Shown here: positions 8,712 to 18,247 of the stretch, piece by piece
How positions within the stretch are numbered: position 1 is the first letter of the stretch
How the letters are laid out: every line of letters begins with the position of its first letter
Assembly (NCBI RefSeq): GCF_007004135.1
Contig: NZ_VJMG01000030.1
Span: 62,001 to 126,000, forward strand
Direction of reading: 5' to 3'
DNA from: Affinirhizobium straminoryzae
GTDB taxonomy: Bacteria; Pseudomonadota; Alphaproteobacteria; Rhizobiales; Rhizobiaceae
Length of the DNA stretch: 64,000 nt
Notes under the pieces: model-generated
Database searches by the model: none
The model's input: only the letters and a program-made list of their open reading frames with translations
Told to the model about the DNA's origin: nothing
Program-made: the position numbers and the translations under genes

Positions 8712-9715
8712 GCGCCCCCGGGCTGACCATCGCGCTTGCCGATCGTTTTGCCGCGATCGCGCTCGGCCATGTCACCCGCGAATATCCGAACCACCTCGCG
8801 CATGGGTTCGAAGGCCCCGAGGATCTCGGCACGCCGCGCGCGCTGCATCCCCTCTTCTACGGCAGCTTCGACTGGCATTCCTGCGTGCACGGCTACTGGC
8901 TGCTGGCAAGCCTGCTGCGACGCTTTCCCGACATGCAGGAGGCAGGCCGCATCCGCGCCCTGTTCGATGCGCAGATCACGGCGGATGCGGTGGCCGGCGA
9001 GCGCGCCTATTTCGCGCGGCCGCTGGCGCGTGGCTATGAGCGGCCCTATGGCTGGGGCTGGCTGCTGAAGCTGGCCTCTGACCTGATGCCGCTCGAAAAC
9101 GGCCGCTGGGCGGCGATCCTTCAACCGCTGACGGATGTGATCCGCGACCGTTTCATGGCCTTCCTGCCGCTCGCCACCTATCCGGTGCGCGTCGGAACCC
9201 ATTTCAACACGGCCTTTGCGCTGCGCCTTGCCGCCGATTATGCCGAAACCGCCGGCGATGCCGATCTCATGGCGCTGCTGACCGGGACAGCCGAACGCTG
9301 GTATGGCGCCGACGAAAACTGCCCGGCCTGGGGCGAACCGTCCGGAGACGAATTCCTGTCGTCAACGCTTGTCGAGGCAGAATGCCTGCGTCGCCTTCTG
9401 CCGCGGGATCGCTTCCTCGCCTGGTTCGACGCCTTCCTGCCCCGGATCGGAGCACAGGAGCCCGCGACGCTGTTTACGCCCGCCACCGTGTCCGACCGGT
9501 CCGACGGAAAGATCGCCCATCTGGACGGGCTGAACCTCAGCCGCGCCTGGTGTTTCCGGACGCTGACGGCTTCGCTGCCCGAGGGAGATCCGCGCCGCGG
9601 CGTGATAGAGACGGCAGCGGAACACCATCTGGCGACCGCGCTGCCGCATGTGGCGGGCGATTACATGGGCGAACACTGGCTGGCGAGTTTTGCGCTGCTG
9701 GCGCTCACCGCCTGA
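8708..9715 (+). CDS. DUF2891 family protein
   Basis: A 335-residue protein of the DUF2891 family, function unknown. The N terminus shows the conserved GSFDWHSCVHGYW block (~55-67), and the central WGEPSGDEFLSS and LNLSRAW motifs suggest an alpha/alpha-toroid fold, as in glycosidase-like enzymes, but this is inference. There is no signal peptide. It starts with GTG at 8708 overlapping the rnd stop by 4 nt (GTGA), so it is probably translationally coupled to RNase D. The pairing with rnd is intriguing because nothing in the protein suggests RNA metabolism. The end is followed by ~200 nt of spacer. Confidence 0.8.
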   Translation: MSAPGLTIALADRFAAIALGHVTREYPNHLAHGFEGPEDLGTPRALHPLFYGSFDWHSCVHGYWLLASLLRRFPDMQEAGRIRALFDAQITADAVAGERAYFARPLARGYERPYGWGWLLKLASDLMPLENGRWAAILQPLTDVIRDRFMAFLPLATYPVRVGTHFNTAFALRLAADYAETAGDADLMALLTGTAERWYGADENCPAWGEPSGDEFLSSTLVEAECLRRLLPRDRFLAWFDAFLPRIGAQEPATLFTPATVSDRSDGKIAHLDGLNLSRAWCFRTLTASLPEGDPRRGVIETAAEHHLATALPHVAGDYMGEHWLASFALLALTA

Positions 9716-9834
9716 TCGTGACACCCGATCATCAGGGATGCATCCGGTCACTCCCGTGATCATTTCCGCTCGCCCCCCGGAGCCAGACGATGCGACGCCC
9801 GGAGGCAGGCGCCGTCTTGCGGCGCGATGCTGAA

Positions 9835-9852
9835 ACGTCACCAAAACTTCAT
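9835..9852 (+). promoter_or_regulatory. Candidate Pho box
   Basis: Two imperfect copies of the PhoB half-site CTGTCAY with the expected 11-bp period: ACGTCAC (9835-9841), a 4-nt AT-rich spacer CAAA, then ACTTCAT (9846-9852). They match 5/7 and 4/7 positions. The site is ~73 nt before the phytase-like gene. The match is weak and is supported mainly by position and the function of the target gene. Confidence 0.3.
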
Positions 9853-9924
9853 CCCCCCGCAATGCGAGCGACATTCAGCTTTTCTAATCATGCCCCGTTC
9901 GATTCCATCATCGGGGGATACAAG

Positions 9925-11280
9925 ATGAAGACGATCCTGCTCGCGTCCGCCGCCGTTCTGGCGCTTGCCATCGGCGCCAAGGCCGAGGAAAAGGCCTTTC
10001 CGGCCAGACTTTCGGCCCAGGCCATCCTGCCCGCCAACACCGTCATTCCGGCTCCGGCCGATGCACCGGACGCGCTGAAGACCGCCGCCAAGTTCACGAC
10101 CGCCGACCGCAAGCGCGCCAATGGTCTCGGCACCGTGCCGGGCATGGACGGCATTCACCCGACCGGCCTCTCGATGCCATTCGACGGCCAAGCCGTGCAG
10201 GGCTTTTCCGGCATCAAGACCATGCCGGACGGCTCGTTCTGGAGCCTTTCCGACAACGGTTTCGGCAGCAAGCTGAACTCTGTCGATGCCATGCTGATGC
10301 TGCACCACCTGAAGATGGACTGGGCCAACAACAAGGTCGACCGCCTGGAGACCGTGTTCCTCTCCGACCCGAACAAGATCGCGCCCTTCCCGATCGTCAT
10401 GGAAGGCACGGAAAAGCGTTATCTGACAGGCTCCGATTTCGACATCGAATCCATCCAGCCGGTGGCCGACGGCTACTGGATCGGCGAGGAATTCGGTCCC
10501 TACCTGATCAAGATCAACCTGAAGGGCGAACTGGTCGCCGTCTATGCGACCAGCGTCGAGGGCAAGACCGTGATGTCGCCGGACAATCCGACGCTGGCGC
10601 TGCCGTCTGATCCATCAAAGCCGATGCCGGCCTTCACCCTGCGCCGCTCCAACGGCTTCGAGGGCCTTGCCATGTCGCCGGACGGCGCGCGCCTTTATGC
10701 GCTGCTCGAAGGCCCGCTTTATCTGGGCGACGGCAAGTTCGAGCAGGTGGACGGCCAGAACGCGCTGCGCGTCATCGAATTCGACACGGCCGGCAAGGGC
10801 TGGACGGGCCGCAGCTGGCTCTATCCGCTGTCGGCCGGCGGCACCAATATCGGCGATTTCAACATGATCGACGCCACCACCGGCCTCGTTCTGGAGCGTG
10901 ACGGCGGCGAAGGCACCGCCGACAAGGCCTGCGCCGACCCGGCCAAGCCGCAGGTCGATTGCTTCGAAAAGCCCGCCAGGCACAAGCGCGTCTACAAGAT
11001 CGAGATGAGCGATGCCAATGTCGGGAAGGCCGTCCGCAAGATCGGCTATATCGATCTGATGAACATCGCCGACCCGGACAAGAAGGCCAAGCAGGGCACG
11101 AAGGACGGCATCTACACCATGCCCTTCGTGACGATCGAGAACGTCGATGTGGTCGATGCCACGCATATCATCGTCGGCAACGACAACAATCTGCCCTTCT
11201 CCATCGGCCGCTTCATCGACAGAGCCGACGACAACGAGTTCGTGCTGCTCGACGTGGCCGATTTCCTCGCTGCCCGCTGA
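9925..11280 (+). CDS. Exported phytase-like esterase (esterase-like activity of phytase domain)
   Basis: A 451-residue secreted protein. The signal peptide covers residues 1-20 (MKTILLASAAVLALAIGAKAEE). The mature part resembles the beta-propeller 'esterase-like activity of phytase' family (PF13449), with recognisable blocks GFSGIKTMPDGSFWSLSDNG (~92-111), SIQPVADGYWIGEEFGPY and RSNGFEGLAMSPDG. Members have been linked to phosphoester hydrolysis in the periplasm; the actual substrate is unproven. One Cys pair (KACAD/QVDCFE) may form a disulfide. ATG at 9925 has GGGGGA ~7 nt upstream and fixes the signal peptide; the 45-residue extension to 9790 is rejected. A candidate Pho box lies upstream and a strong terminator downstream, so it looks monocistronic. 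Confidence 0.82.
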   Translation: MKTILLASAAVLALAIGAKAEEKAFPARLSAQAILPANTVIPAPADAPDALKTAAKFTTADRKRANGLGTVPGMDGIHPTGLSMPFDGQAVQGFSGIKTMPDGSFWSLSDNGFGSKLNSVDAMLMLHHLKMDWANNKVDRLETVFLSDPNKIAPFPIVMEGTEKRYLTGSDFDIESIQPVADGYWIGEEFGPYLIKINLKGELVAVYATSVEGKTVMSPDNPTLALPSDPSKPMPAFTLRRSNGFEGLAMSPDGARLYALLEGPLYLGDGKFEQVDGQNALRVIEFDTAGKGWTGRSWLYPLSAGGTNIGDFNMIDATTGLVLERDGGEGTADKACADPAKPQVDCFEKPARHKRVYKIEMSDANVGKAVRKIGYIDLMNIADPDKKAKQGTKDGIYTMPFVTIENVDVVDATHIIVGNDNNLPFSIGRFIDRADDNEFVLLDVADFLAAR

Positions 11281-11302
11281 GCCGACGGCATTCAGACATG
11301 CG

Positions 11303-11331
11303 ACGGGCACCGGGTTTCCGGTGCCCGTTTT
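11303..11331 (+). terminator. Rho-independent terminator after the phytase-like gene
   Basis: Perfect 11-bp stem ACGGGCACCGG/CCGGTGCCCGT (11303-11313, 11318-11328), 4-nt loop and a four-T tail. It separates the rightward phytase-like gene from the convergent flippase-like gene. Confidence 0.9.
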
Positions 11332-11355
11332 CCGTTTCAGGGATGCAAGAGCCCT

Positions 11356-12312
11356 CTAGCGGCCGGCGCTCAGCGAACGTTTCTCGAAGACGAGAACGAC
11401 GATCAGCGACAGGGCGAAGGGAATGATCAGGTAGAGCAGCCGGAAGACGATGAGAGCCGCCAGCACGTCCGGCTTGTCCATTTCCGGCAGGCCGTTGACG
11501 AAGACCAGCTCCAGGACGCCGAGCCCGCCCGGCGCCGTCGACAGAAGGGCTGCCGAAAAGGACATCAGGAAGATGCCGAGCACGATGAAAAAGCCCGGAT
11601 TGCCGGCCGCCGGCAGCGCAAAATAGATGATGGCGGCAGCCGCAATCAGTTCCGCCGGTCCGATGATCAGCTGCAGCATCACCGTCCGCAGGTTCGGATA
11701 GGCAATACGGATCGGACCGAGCACCAGCGGCCGGAAGCCGCGCCAGCTGCCATAGACATAGGCTGCCGTCAGCAACAGGACGGCGATGCCGGCCCCGCGC
11801 GACACCTCCGGCGAGAGACCCTCGATGAAGCGCTCGCCGAGCGAGGGCTCGAGCACCAGGGTGATGCCGGACAGGAGAATGGTGCCGAACGCAAAGGTGA
11901 ACGAGCAGAAAGCCACCAGCTGGCCGATCTGGATGGCGCTCAAGCCTTTCGACGAATAGGCGCGGTAGCGGATCACCGAACCGGAAAACACAGAAGCACC
12001 CAGATTGTGCGAGAGCGCATAGGTGGTGAAGGAGGTGAGCATGATGAACCATCCGTTCACCCGCCGCCCGAGATAGCCGAGCGCAAGCGCATCATAGCCC
12101 GCAAGCGCCACATAGGCGCCGAGCGCACTCAGCACTGCCAGACACCAGTGCATGGCCGATATGGCTTTCAGACTGTCGCCCAGCGCATCGAGAGAAAGAC
12201 CACGCAGCTCCTTGTAGAGAAACCAGACCGAGATCGCGACGACCGCGAGCCCGAGAACCGACCAACCGTATTTCCTGATAATCGCCTCATCCCCCATGCT
12301 TTTTTTCGGCAC
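11356..12312 (-). CDS. UPF0104/YbhN-type membrane protein (flippase-like)
   Basis: A 318-residue polytopic membrane protein of the UPF0104 (lysylphosphatidylglycerol synthetase transmembrane, YbhN) superfamily. About eight hydrophobic helices are visible, with the family hallmarks SHNLGASVFSGSVIRYR (~100-116) and TAPGGLGVLELVF (~260-272). Relatives move or modify phospholipids across the inner membrane. GTG at 12312 is favoured over ATG 12297 because GGGGA lies ~8 nt upstream. It converges on the phytase-like gene and diverges from the cyclase. A lipid flippase role is inferred. Confidence 0.82.
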   Translation of the reverse strand: MPKKSMGDEAIIRKYGWSVLGLAVVAISVWFLYKELRGLSLDALGDSLKAISAMHWCLAVLSALGAYVALAGYDALALGYLGRRVNGWFIMLTSFTTYALSHNLGASVFSGSVIRYRAYSSKGLSAIQIGQLVAFCSFTFAFGTILLSGITLVLEPSLGERFIEGLSPEVSRGAGIAVLLLTAAYVYGSWRGFRPLVLGPIRIAYPNLRTVMLQLIIGPAELIAAAAIIYFALPAAGNPGFFIVLGIFLMSFSAALLSTAPGGLGVLELVFVNGLPEMDKPDVLAALIVFRLLYLIIPFALSLIVVLVFEKRSLSAGR

Positions 12313-12641
12313 GCCACGTCCCCGATCAGATCATGACTGCCGTTGCCCCCACAAGACTATAACCATACCCGCAGCCCGTCGGTCCAGTGATGGTCGTGGC
12401 GCGGTCACGCCGGCTTGATCCGCCGTGACACTGCGCACCAGGGAAGAAAGGACGCTGCCCCCGGTGCTGCAGCCCGATGGCAAAGGAACCTCGGTCAGAA
12501 CGCGAGAGTTCCCGTTGCGATCCCGCCGCCCACCCACAAATTGCCGCAGTTGTCTCGGACCGCAAAGCTCGTATTGTGCGCTTCGGGAAGCTGGCAGACG
12601 AGGCGTAAAGCCCATCTGCCGCGGGAGATGACAGAGGGACC
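12313..12641. other. Intergenic region between flippase-like and cyclase genes
   Basis: This 329-nt divergent spacer should contain both promoters. I see no convincing operator, RNA gene or small coding region; short open frames on both strands look like GC-driven shadows. Confidence 0.5.
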
Positions 12642-13727
12642 ATGACGCGGGCGAGACGGACCGTCATCAATGCGAGGGCCGTCTTTTCCGGCCTGCGCCT
12701 CATCATGTTGCTGTCCTTCATCGCGCTGACGGGCATGCTGTTCATGCTGCTGTTTTCGGTCGATGGCGCACTCTATATCGGTTCGCTCTACGCGCTCGCC
12801 TGCAGCGTGCCGCTGATTGCCTTCGAAGGTGGTCTGCTGCTGCCAGCCCTGCTGCAGCGCATCCGCTGCTTCTCGACGCCGGCTTATTTCCTCTCGAGCC
12901 TCGGCATCTACTTCGTGCTCTCGGGCGTCGGGTTCGCCCTCGCCGGCATTATCATGAAGACGACCGGTATGATCGACGCGCACTGGAAGCAGGTGCTGCT
13001 GATCCGCCCACCGGCCTTCCTCTACACGCTGGCCTTCTTCCTGAGCGGGATCACCATCCTGCGCGTCCGCCAGCTCCTCGGACGGCGCGTCTTCCTCAGC
13101 CTGCTGACCGGGCGCTACCGCACGCCCGTCCAGGAGGAACGCATCTTCCTGTTCATTGATCTCGTCGGCTCGACCGCCTATGCCCGCGGGTTCGGCGACC
13201 TGCGTGCCCAGGAATTTCTTGGCGAACTCTTTGCGGATTTCGCCGGCCACGTGCGCAAGCATCAGGGCGAGATCGATGATTATGTCGGAGATTGCGCGAT
13301 CGTCACCTGGCCCATGCAGGAGGGACTGAAGGAGGCGCGTTGCGTGCAGTGCCTGCACGATATTCTCGATGACATCACCGTGCGTGCCGCATGGTGGGAG
13401 ACCCATTTCGGGCGCGTGCCGCAATTGTCTGCCGCGCTGCATGGCGGATCGGTGGTGACGGCCGAAATCGGCGTCTTCCACCACAAGATCACCTATTTCG
13501 GCGATGTCGTGAACACCACCGCACGCATCGAGGCCCTGTGCAGGACATTGCAGCGCCCCGTGCTGATCTCCAGCGATCTGATGCAACGGCTGACCCTGCC
13601 GCAGGGCACACTGGCCGAGCCGATGGGAGCGCATCTCGTCAAGGGCCGCGACGAGCCGCTCAACGTCTATGCCCTGTCTCGGACTGGCAAGGGCCGCACG
13701 GCAGAGGCCCGTCCCCGCGCGTCCTGA
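12642..13727 (+). CDS. Membrane-bound class III adenylate/guanylate cyclase
   Basis: A 361-residue protein with four N-terminal transmembrane segments (roughly 18-42, 45-68, 83-107, 122-145) and a C-terminal class III nucleotidyl cyclase domain from ~165. Metal-binding Asp is in FIDLVGSTAYA (~169-179), the second metal Asp in YVGDCAIVTW, and the transition-state Asn/Arg in GDVVNTTARIE. The position usually occupied by the base-selecting Lys (KxxGD) is Asp here (DDYVGD), so adenine specificity is not certain. Start ATG 12642 has GAGGG ~6 nt upstream. It should make cAMP (or cGMP) at the inner membrane. It converges on ppx with a 2-nt gap. Confidence 0.85.
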   Translation: MTRARRTVINARAVFSGLRLIMLLSFIALTGMLFMLLFSVDGALYIGSLYALACSVPLIAFEGGLLLPALLQRIRCFSTPAYFLSSLGIYFVLSGVGFALAGIIMKTTGMIDAHWKQVLLIRPPAFLYTLAFFLSGITILRVRQLLGRRVFLSLLTGRYRTPVQEERIFLFIDLVGSTAYARGFGDLRAQEFLGELFADFAGHVRKHQGEIDDYVGDCAIVTWPMQEGLKEARCVQCLHDILDDITVRAAWWETHFGRVPQLSAALHGGSVVTAEIGVFHHKITYFGDVVNTTARIEALCRTLQRPVLISSDLMQRLTLPQGTLAEPMGAHLVKGRDEPLNVYALSRTGKGRTAEARPRAS

Positions 13728-13729
13728 TC

Positions 13730-15250
13730 TTATTCGAAGACGAAGGCGATCCGCCTGCCGGTCAGTTTCGACAGCTGCTGAAGGCGCCCGTCCAGACGTT
13801 CGCCGGCAAAATCAATGTAGTCGTGCGGCACCACCAGATCGAGGTCGAGATCGGGGCTTGCGGAGCGGCGGAAATAAAGATGGTCCACGACCCCTGGCAT
13901 CGAGGCCGAGAACAGGTAGACGACGCGCAGCAGCCCGCCGAGCAGCTTGGCAAGCGACAGAAGCCTGGGCGTTGCGATCTGCGACAGCGGCCCTGTCGCC
14001 CCGTCGTCATGCAGGCCCTCGAACCGGTAGTAATTGGCCAGTGCCAGATAGGCGCGGCCCGGATGGGTGATGCCGACCAGCGAGGAATGGGCGATCAGGT
14101 TGAGCGCCTGCAGCCCGCGATAATCCGGATGGGCCCGCCAGCTGATATCGGCGAGAAGACAGGCGGCACGGCGATAGCGCGCCTCCTCTTCCGTCTCCTC
14201 GATGCCGAACATCGGCACCATGCGGCCGGTCCAGTCCGCAAGCTCGCGCGCATGTTCGGGCGAGCGGGCCCGCAGAATGGCGAGCTGGTCGGCGGCAAGC
14301 AGCAGCGGATCCTTCTGCTGCTCGTCCTCGGGAAGCTCGGAGAAGAGGAACCCCTCGCGCACCCCTTGCGCGGAAAACACCACGCGGGCCGGCTTCATCA
14401 CGGCAAGCACTTCCTGCATGGCGACCGCCCCGAACGGCAGAAGCGCGCGGCGGTTCTTGGAGACGGATTGCCAGGCGGGATCCTTGGAGTCTTTCGACAG
14501 AACCACCTGATCGAGGAAATTCTGCATCTCGTTCAGTTGCAGCTCGTAGCCCTGCATCATGTGCAGCGGATAGCGGGTGATCTCCATGTGCAGCTTGGCG
14601 ATGTTGCGCCAGGTGCCGCCAACCGCGTAGAAGGTGCGTCCCTCTCCCTTGGTGAGAAATTTGGCGTTACGGACCTCGTTGCGGGCAAGGCTTCGCGCCT
14701 TCTGCAGGGAATTTCCCGAGGATTCCGACAGGCGCAACCCGCCGAGCGGCAGCGTGATTCCCTTGCCGAAGCTGCTGCCCTTGATGTCGATCAGTTCCAG
14801 CGAGCCGCCGCCGAGATCACCGGCGATGCCATCCACATCGTTAAAGCCACTGATCACGCCGAGCGCGGAATAATAGGCCTCCTGCTCGCCGGACAGCACC
14901 CGGATCTGCTGGCCAAGGATGCGCTCGGCCTCCTCGATGAAGGCCGGGCCGTTGGAGGCCTCCCGGGCGGCGGCGGTCGCCAGCGCAAACAGCCGCGTCG
15001 CACGGGCCTGATCGGACAGCGCGCGGAAGCGACGCAACGCGCTCAGGGCGCGCTTGACCGCCTCCTCGTCCATGCGGCCATTGATGCCGAGGCCCTTGCC
15101 GAGCCCGCACAGCACCTTCTCGTTGAACAGGATGGTCGGCGAGCGGGACAGATCCTCATAGATCACCACGCGCACCGAGTTTGAGCCGATGTCGACAACG
15201 GAAACGGGAGCGCTTCCGGGGAGACGCCCCTGGGCTTCAGATCGTACCAT
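13730..15250 (-). CDS. ppx: Exopolyphosphatase, Ppx/GppA family
   Basis: A 506-residue Ppx/GppA phosphatase of the actin-like ATPase fold. Phosphate-binding signatures are visible: VVDIGSNSVRVV (~18-29), ATAAAREASN, and GIAGDLGGGSLELI (~142-155). It hydrolyses terminal phosphates of inorganic polyphosphate and possibly pppGpp, in the cytoplasm. Length matches the usual 500-510. It starts 6 nt after the ppk stop, so ppk-ppx is a single operon holding the synthesis and breakdown enzymes of polyphosphate. The stop lies 2 nt from that of the convergent cyclase gene. Confidence 0.95.
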   Translation of the reverse strand: MVRSEAQGRLPGSAPVSVVDIGSNSVRVVIYEDLSRSPTILFNEKVLCGLGKGLGINGRMDEEAVKRALSALRRFRALSDQARATRLFALATAAAREASNGPAFIEEAERILGQQIRVLSGEQEAYYSALGVISGFNDVDGIAGDLGGGSLELIDIKGSSFGKGITLPLGGLRLSESSGNSLQKARSLARNEVRNAKFLTKGEGRTFYAVGGTWRNIAKLHMEITRYPLHMMQGYELQLNEMQNFLDQVVLSKDSKDPAWQSVSKNRRALLPFGAVAMQEVLAVMKPARVVFSAQGVREGFLFSELPEDEQQKDPLLLAADQLAILRARSPEHARELADWTGRMVPMFGIEETEEEARYRRAACLLADISWRAHPDYRGLQALNLIAHSSLVGITHPGRAYLALANYYRFEGLHDDGATGPLSQIATPRLLSLAKLLGGLLRVVYLFSASMPGVVDHLYFRRSASPDLDLDLVVPHDYIDFAGERLDGRLQQLSKLTGRRIAFVFE

Positions 15251-15256
15251 TCGTCA

Positions 15257-17446
15257 CTATTTCTTGCGGCCGGAGATCAATCCAGCGATGAGTTTCGGCG
15301 CACTCGACTTCAGGGCTTCCCCGCGCCCCGAAAGGCTCGGATTGGTCATAAAATACTGCTGCGCGTTGAAAGGTTCCTCGCCCTGACGGACTTCCATGCG
15401 ACGCGACGTACCGTCGGGCAATATCTCGTAGCTCTGCTGGTTGTCAATCAGGTTGCCGAGCATGATCTGTGACAACACCTGCTCGTGCACGGTGGGATTG
15501 AGCAGCGGCACCAGCGTTTCGACGCGCCGGTCGAGGTTGCGCGGCATCATGTCGGCCGAGCCGATATAGACGAGCGCCTTGTCGGAGGGCAGGCCGTGGC
15601 CATTGCCGAAGCAGAAGATGCGGCTGTGTTCGAGGAAGCGGCCGACGATCGATTTGACGCGGATATTGTCGGAAAGGCCGGGCACCTGCGGCCTGAGGCA
15701 GCAGATGCCGCGCACCACCAGATCGACATCGACGCCGGCCCGGCTTGCCCGGTAGAGCGCATCGATGATGTCGGGATCGACCAGCGAGTTCATCTTCATC
15801 CAGATGGCCGCCGGGCGCCCGGCTTCTGCGTGCTCGATCTCCTCCTCGATATGCCTGAGGATGCGTGGCCGCAGCGTATAGGGCGAGACGGCAAGCTTCA
15901 TGCTCTCTTCCGGCTCGCCATAGCCGGTGATGAAGTTGAACACGTTCGCCATGTCATGGGCGATCTTCGGATTGCAGGTGAAGAAGGACAGGTCCGTGTA
16001 GATCTTCGCCGTGACCGGATGATAGTTGCCCGTACCGAGATGGCAGTAGGTCCTGAGCTTGCCGTCCTCACGGCGCACCACCATCGACATCTTCGCGTGC
16101 GTCTTCAATTCGATGAAGCCGAACACCACCTGAACGCCGGCGCGCTCCAGGTCGCGCGCCCAGCGGATATTGGCTTCCTCGTCGAACCGGGCCTTCAGCT
16201 CCACCAGCGCCGTTACCGACTTCCCCATCTCGGCCGCATCGATCAGGGCGCGGACGATCGGGCTGTCGTTCGAGGTGCGGTAGAGCGTCTGCTTGATCGC
16301 CAGCACATCCGGATCGCGCGCCGCCTGCAACAGGAACTGCACAACAACGTCAAAGCTCTCATAGGGGTGGTGAACCACCATGTCCTTTTCGCGGATGGCC
16401 GCAAGGCAATCGCCAGCGTGTTCGCGAACGCGCTCCGGAAATCGGGCATTGTAGGGCTCGAAACGCAGGTCGTCGCGCGGGGCCTTGGTGATTTCGGAAA
16501 GGGTGTTGAGCGCCAGCAGACCCGGCAGAACCGCGACGCGATTGTCGGGCACGCCAAGCTCCTGCACCACGAACTGGCGAAGGGACGCCGGCATTTCGGA
16601 ATCGGTCTCAATGCGGATGACCTTGCCGCGGCGGCGGCGCTTCAGCGCCGTCTCGAAGAAACGCACCAGATCCTCGGCCTCTTCCTCCACTTCGATATCG
16701 CTGTCGCGGATGATGCGGAAGGTGCCTGCGCCCTTGACCTCGTAGCCGGGGAAGAGGCGGTCGATGAACATCGACACCACGTCTTCCAGGGTGATGTAGC
16801 GGATCGTCTGGCCCTCGTCCGGCAGGCGGATGAAGCGATCGAGCGTCGGCGGCAGGCGCAGCAGGCCGGTCATCGGCTCGCGACCGCTCTTGCTGTCGAG
16901 CTGCAGGCCCATCGAGAAGCCGAGATTGGGAATGAAGGGGAAGGGATGGGCCGGATCGATGGAGAGCGGGGTCAGGATCGGGAACAGATTGTCCTCGAAA
17001 TCGCTGGCGAGCCAGTTGCGATCCTCCGGCGACAGCGCCGCCGGCCGGACGATCAGGATGTCTTCCTTGGCGAGATACTGCTGCAGCACGGCGAGCGAGG
17101 CCTGCTGCTCCATCTGCAGATTGTCGATTTCTTTGAGGATGTCGTCGAGCTGCTCGGCCGGCGTCTTGCCGTCGGGGCTGCGCACCACGATGCTCTGGCG
17201 CACCTGGCCTTCGAGGCCGGCGACGCGCACCATGAAGAACTCGTCGAGGTTCGCCGCCGAGATCGACAGGAAGCGTACGCGTTCCAGCAGCGGATGCGCA
17301 GTGTTCAGCGTCTCCTCGAGAACGCGGCGGTTGAACTGGAGCCAGGAAAATTCGCGGTTGATGAAGCGATCAGGGCTCGTCAGCAGGTCAGAAGCTTCCG
17401 CCGTCATCTCCGGGAGGCTCTCCCGCGTTTCGGAAATCTGGTCCAT
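15257..17446 (-). CDS. ppk: Polyphosphate kinase 1
   Basis: A 729-residue PPK1 that makes polyphosphate from ATP at the membrane-associated complex. The N-terminal domain begins [18 protein letters not shown] (~27-44); the catalytic phospholipase-D-like part shows the autophosphorylated His region ([11 protein letters not shown]) and the second conserved His/Lys block (FCFGNGHG...[12 protein letters not shown]). Length is typical (~700-730). ATG 17446 has AGGGAG 4 nt upstream. It leads the ppk-ppx operon. A 90-nt gap separates it from hdaA upstream, same direction. Confidence 0.97.
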   Translation of the reverse strand: MDQISETRESLPEMTAEASDLLTSPDRFINREFSWLQFNRRVLEETLNTAHPLLERVRFLSISAANLDEFFMVRVAGLEGQVRQSIVVRSPDGKTPAEQLDDILKEIDNLQMEQQASLAVLQQYLAKEDILIVRPAALSPEDRNWLASDFEDNLFPILTPLSIDPAHPFPFIPNLGFSMGLQLDSKSGREPMTGLLRLPPTLDRFIRLPDEGQTIRYITLEDVVSMFIDRLFPGYEVKGAGTFRIIRDSDIEVEEEAEDLVRFFETALKRRRRGKVIRIETDSEMPASLRQFVVQELGVPDNRVAVLPGLLALNTLSEITKAPRDDLRFEPYNARFPERVREHAGDCLAAIREKDMVVHHPYESFDVVVQFLLQAARDPDVLAIKQTLYRTSNDSPIVRALIDAAEMGKSVTALVELKARFDEEANIRWARDLERAGVQVVFGFIELKTHAKMSMVVRREDGKLRTYCHLGTGNYHPVTAKIYTDLSFFTCNPKIAHDMANVFNFITGYGEPEESMKLAVSPYTLRPRILRHIEEEIEHAEAGRPAAIWMKMNSLVDPDIIDALYRASRAGVDVDLVVRGICCLRPQVPGLSDNIRVKSIVGRFLEHSRIFCFGNGHGLPSDKALVYIGSADMMPRNLDRRVETLVPLLNPTVHEQVLSQIMLGNLIDNQQSYEILPDGTSRRMEVRQGEEPFNAQQYFMTNPSLSGRGEALKSSAPKLIAGLISGRKK

Positions 17447-17536
17447 GTCGCTCCCTCTGCCATTGCCATACCGCTCGGACGATGCGCCGAACGTTGCACT
17501 CGCCCCTATTCCTTTTCAACGACGCGGCGATGACAG

Positions 17537-18247
17537 TCAATCAGCGGTGTCCCGGCCGGCGAGGCTTTCCAGCACTTCGGCCGCAAGCGTGCGGGTGATG
17601 CGCGTACCGCGCGCCAGCGCCAGCCGGTCGAGGCGATCGACAACGCCTTGCGCCGCCTCCATCGAGCGCTCCATGCGCGCCACGATATAGGCGACGATGC
17701 GGTCATCGATATGCAGCTGCCGGTCTGCAAACAGCTTGATGATCACCTGCCCCAGCAGATCCTCATCCGGCTCGCCGATATCCACCACCGTCGCGGCCTT
17801 CAGGCGCGAGCGCAGATCGGCAAGCATCACCGGCCAGGACATCGGCCAGAGCCGCGCCGTGATGAGCAGCGTCGTCTGGTGCTGGCGCACGCTGTTGATG
17901 ACATGAAAGAGCGCATTGTCATCGAAGCCGCGCCGGTCGGCATCCTCGAAGAGAACAGGGCCGCGGGCGGCGACGAGGGCCGCGTCGCTTTCGGCGGTCG
18001 GGTGGATGTCGGCGGCACCGGTGCGTTCGCGCCAGATGCTGGCAAGATGCGACTTGCCGCAGCCGGCGGGTCCGGTGAGGATCACCACAGGCGCCGGCCA
18101 GTGCGGCCAGGCATCGATCATGGCAACGGCCGCACTGACGGGGGGCGCGACGAGGAGATCGTCGCGGCCGGTCGCGGCATCATGGGTCAGCGCCAGCGGC
18201 AGCTGTTCCGCGCGCTGACGCTTCTGTTTGTCGAGCGTCTCAGTCAT
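17537..18247 (-). CDS. hdaA: DnaA regulatory inactivator HdaA
   Basis: A 236-residue DnaA-like AAA+ protein without the DNA-binding domain of DnaA. In Caulobacter and relatives HdaA works with the beta clamp to convert DnaA-ATP to DnaA-ADP. Walker A is GPAGCGKSH (59-67), Walker B-like VLFEDAD (98-104), with the sensor arginine region near EEMxR (AYIVARMERSMEAAQG) towards the C terminus; QLPLAL near residue 15 fits a QxxL-type clamp-binding motif. ATG 18247 overlaps the stop of the upstream transporter gene (ATGACTGA arrangement), so translation is probably coupled. No good Shine-Dalgarno is seen, consistent with coupling. Confidence 0.88.
   Translation of the reverse strand: MTETLDKQKRQRAEQLPLALTHDAATGRDDLLVAPPVSAAVAMIDAWPHWPAPVVILTGPAGCGKSHLASIWRERTGAADIHPTAESDAALVAARGPVLFEDADRRGFDDNALFHVINSVRQHQTTLLITARLWPMSWPVMLADLRSRLKAATVVDIGEPDEDLLGQVIIKLFADRQLHIDDRIVAYIVARMERSMEAAQGVVDRLDRLALARGTRITRTLAAEVLESLAGRDTAD

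Noticed and set aside
12313-12641. Short open frames on both strands in the cyclase upstream region
   Set aside because: Several overlapping frames, none with a Shine-Dalgarno or recognisable product.
15485-17533. 682-codon open frame antisense to ppk
   Set aside because: It mirrors ppk codon structure; no signal or domain is visible and ppk is certain.
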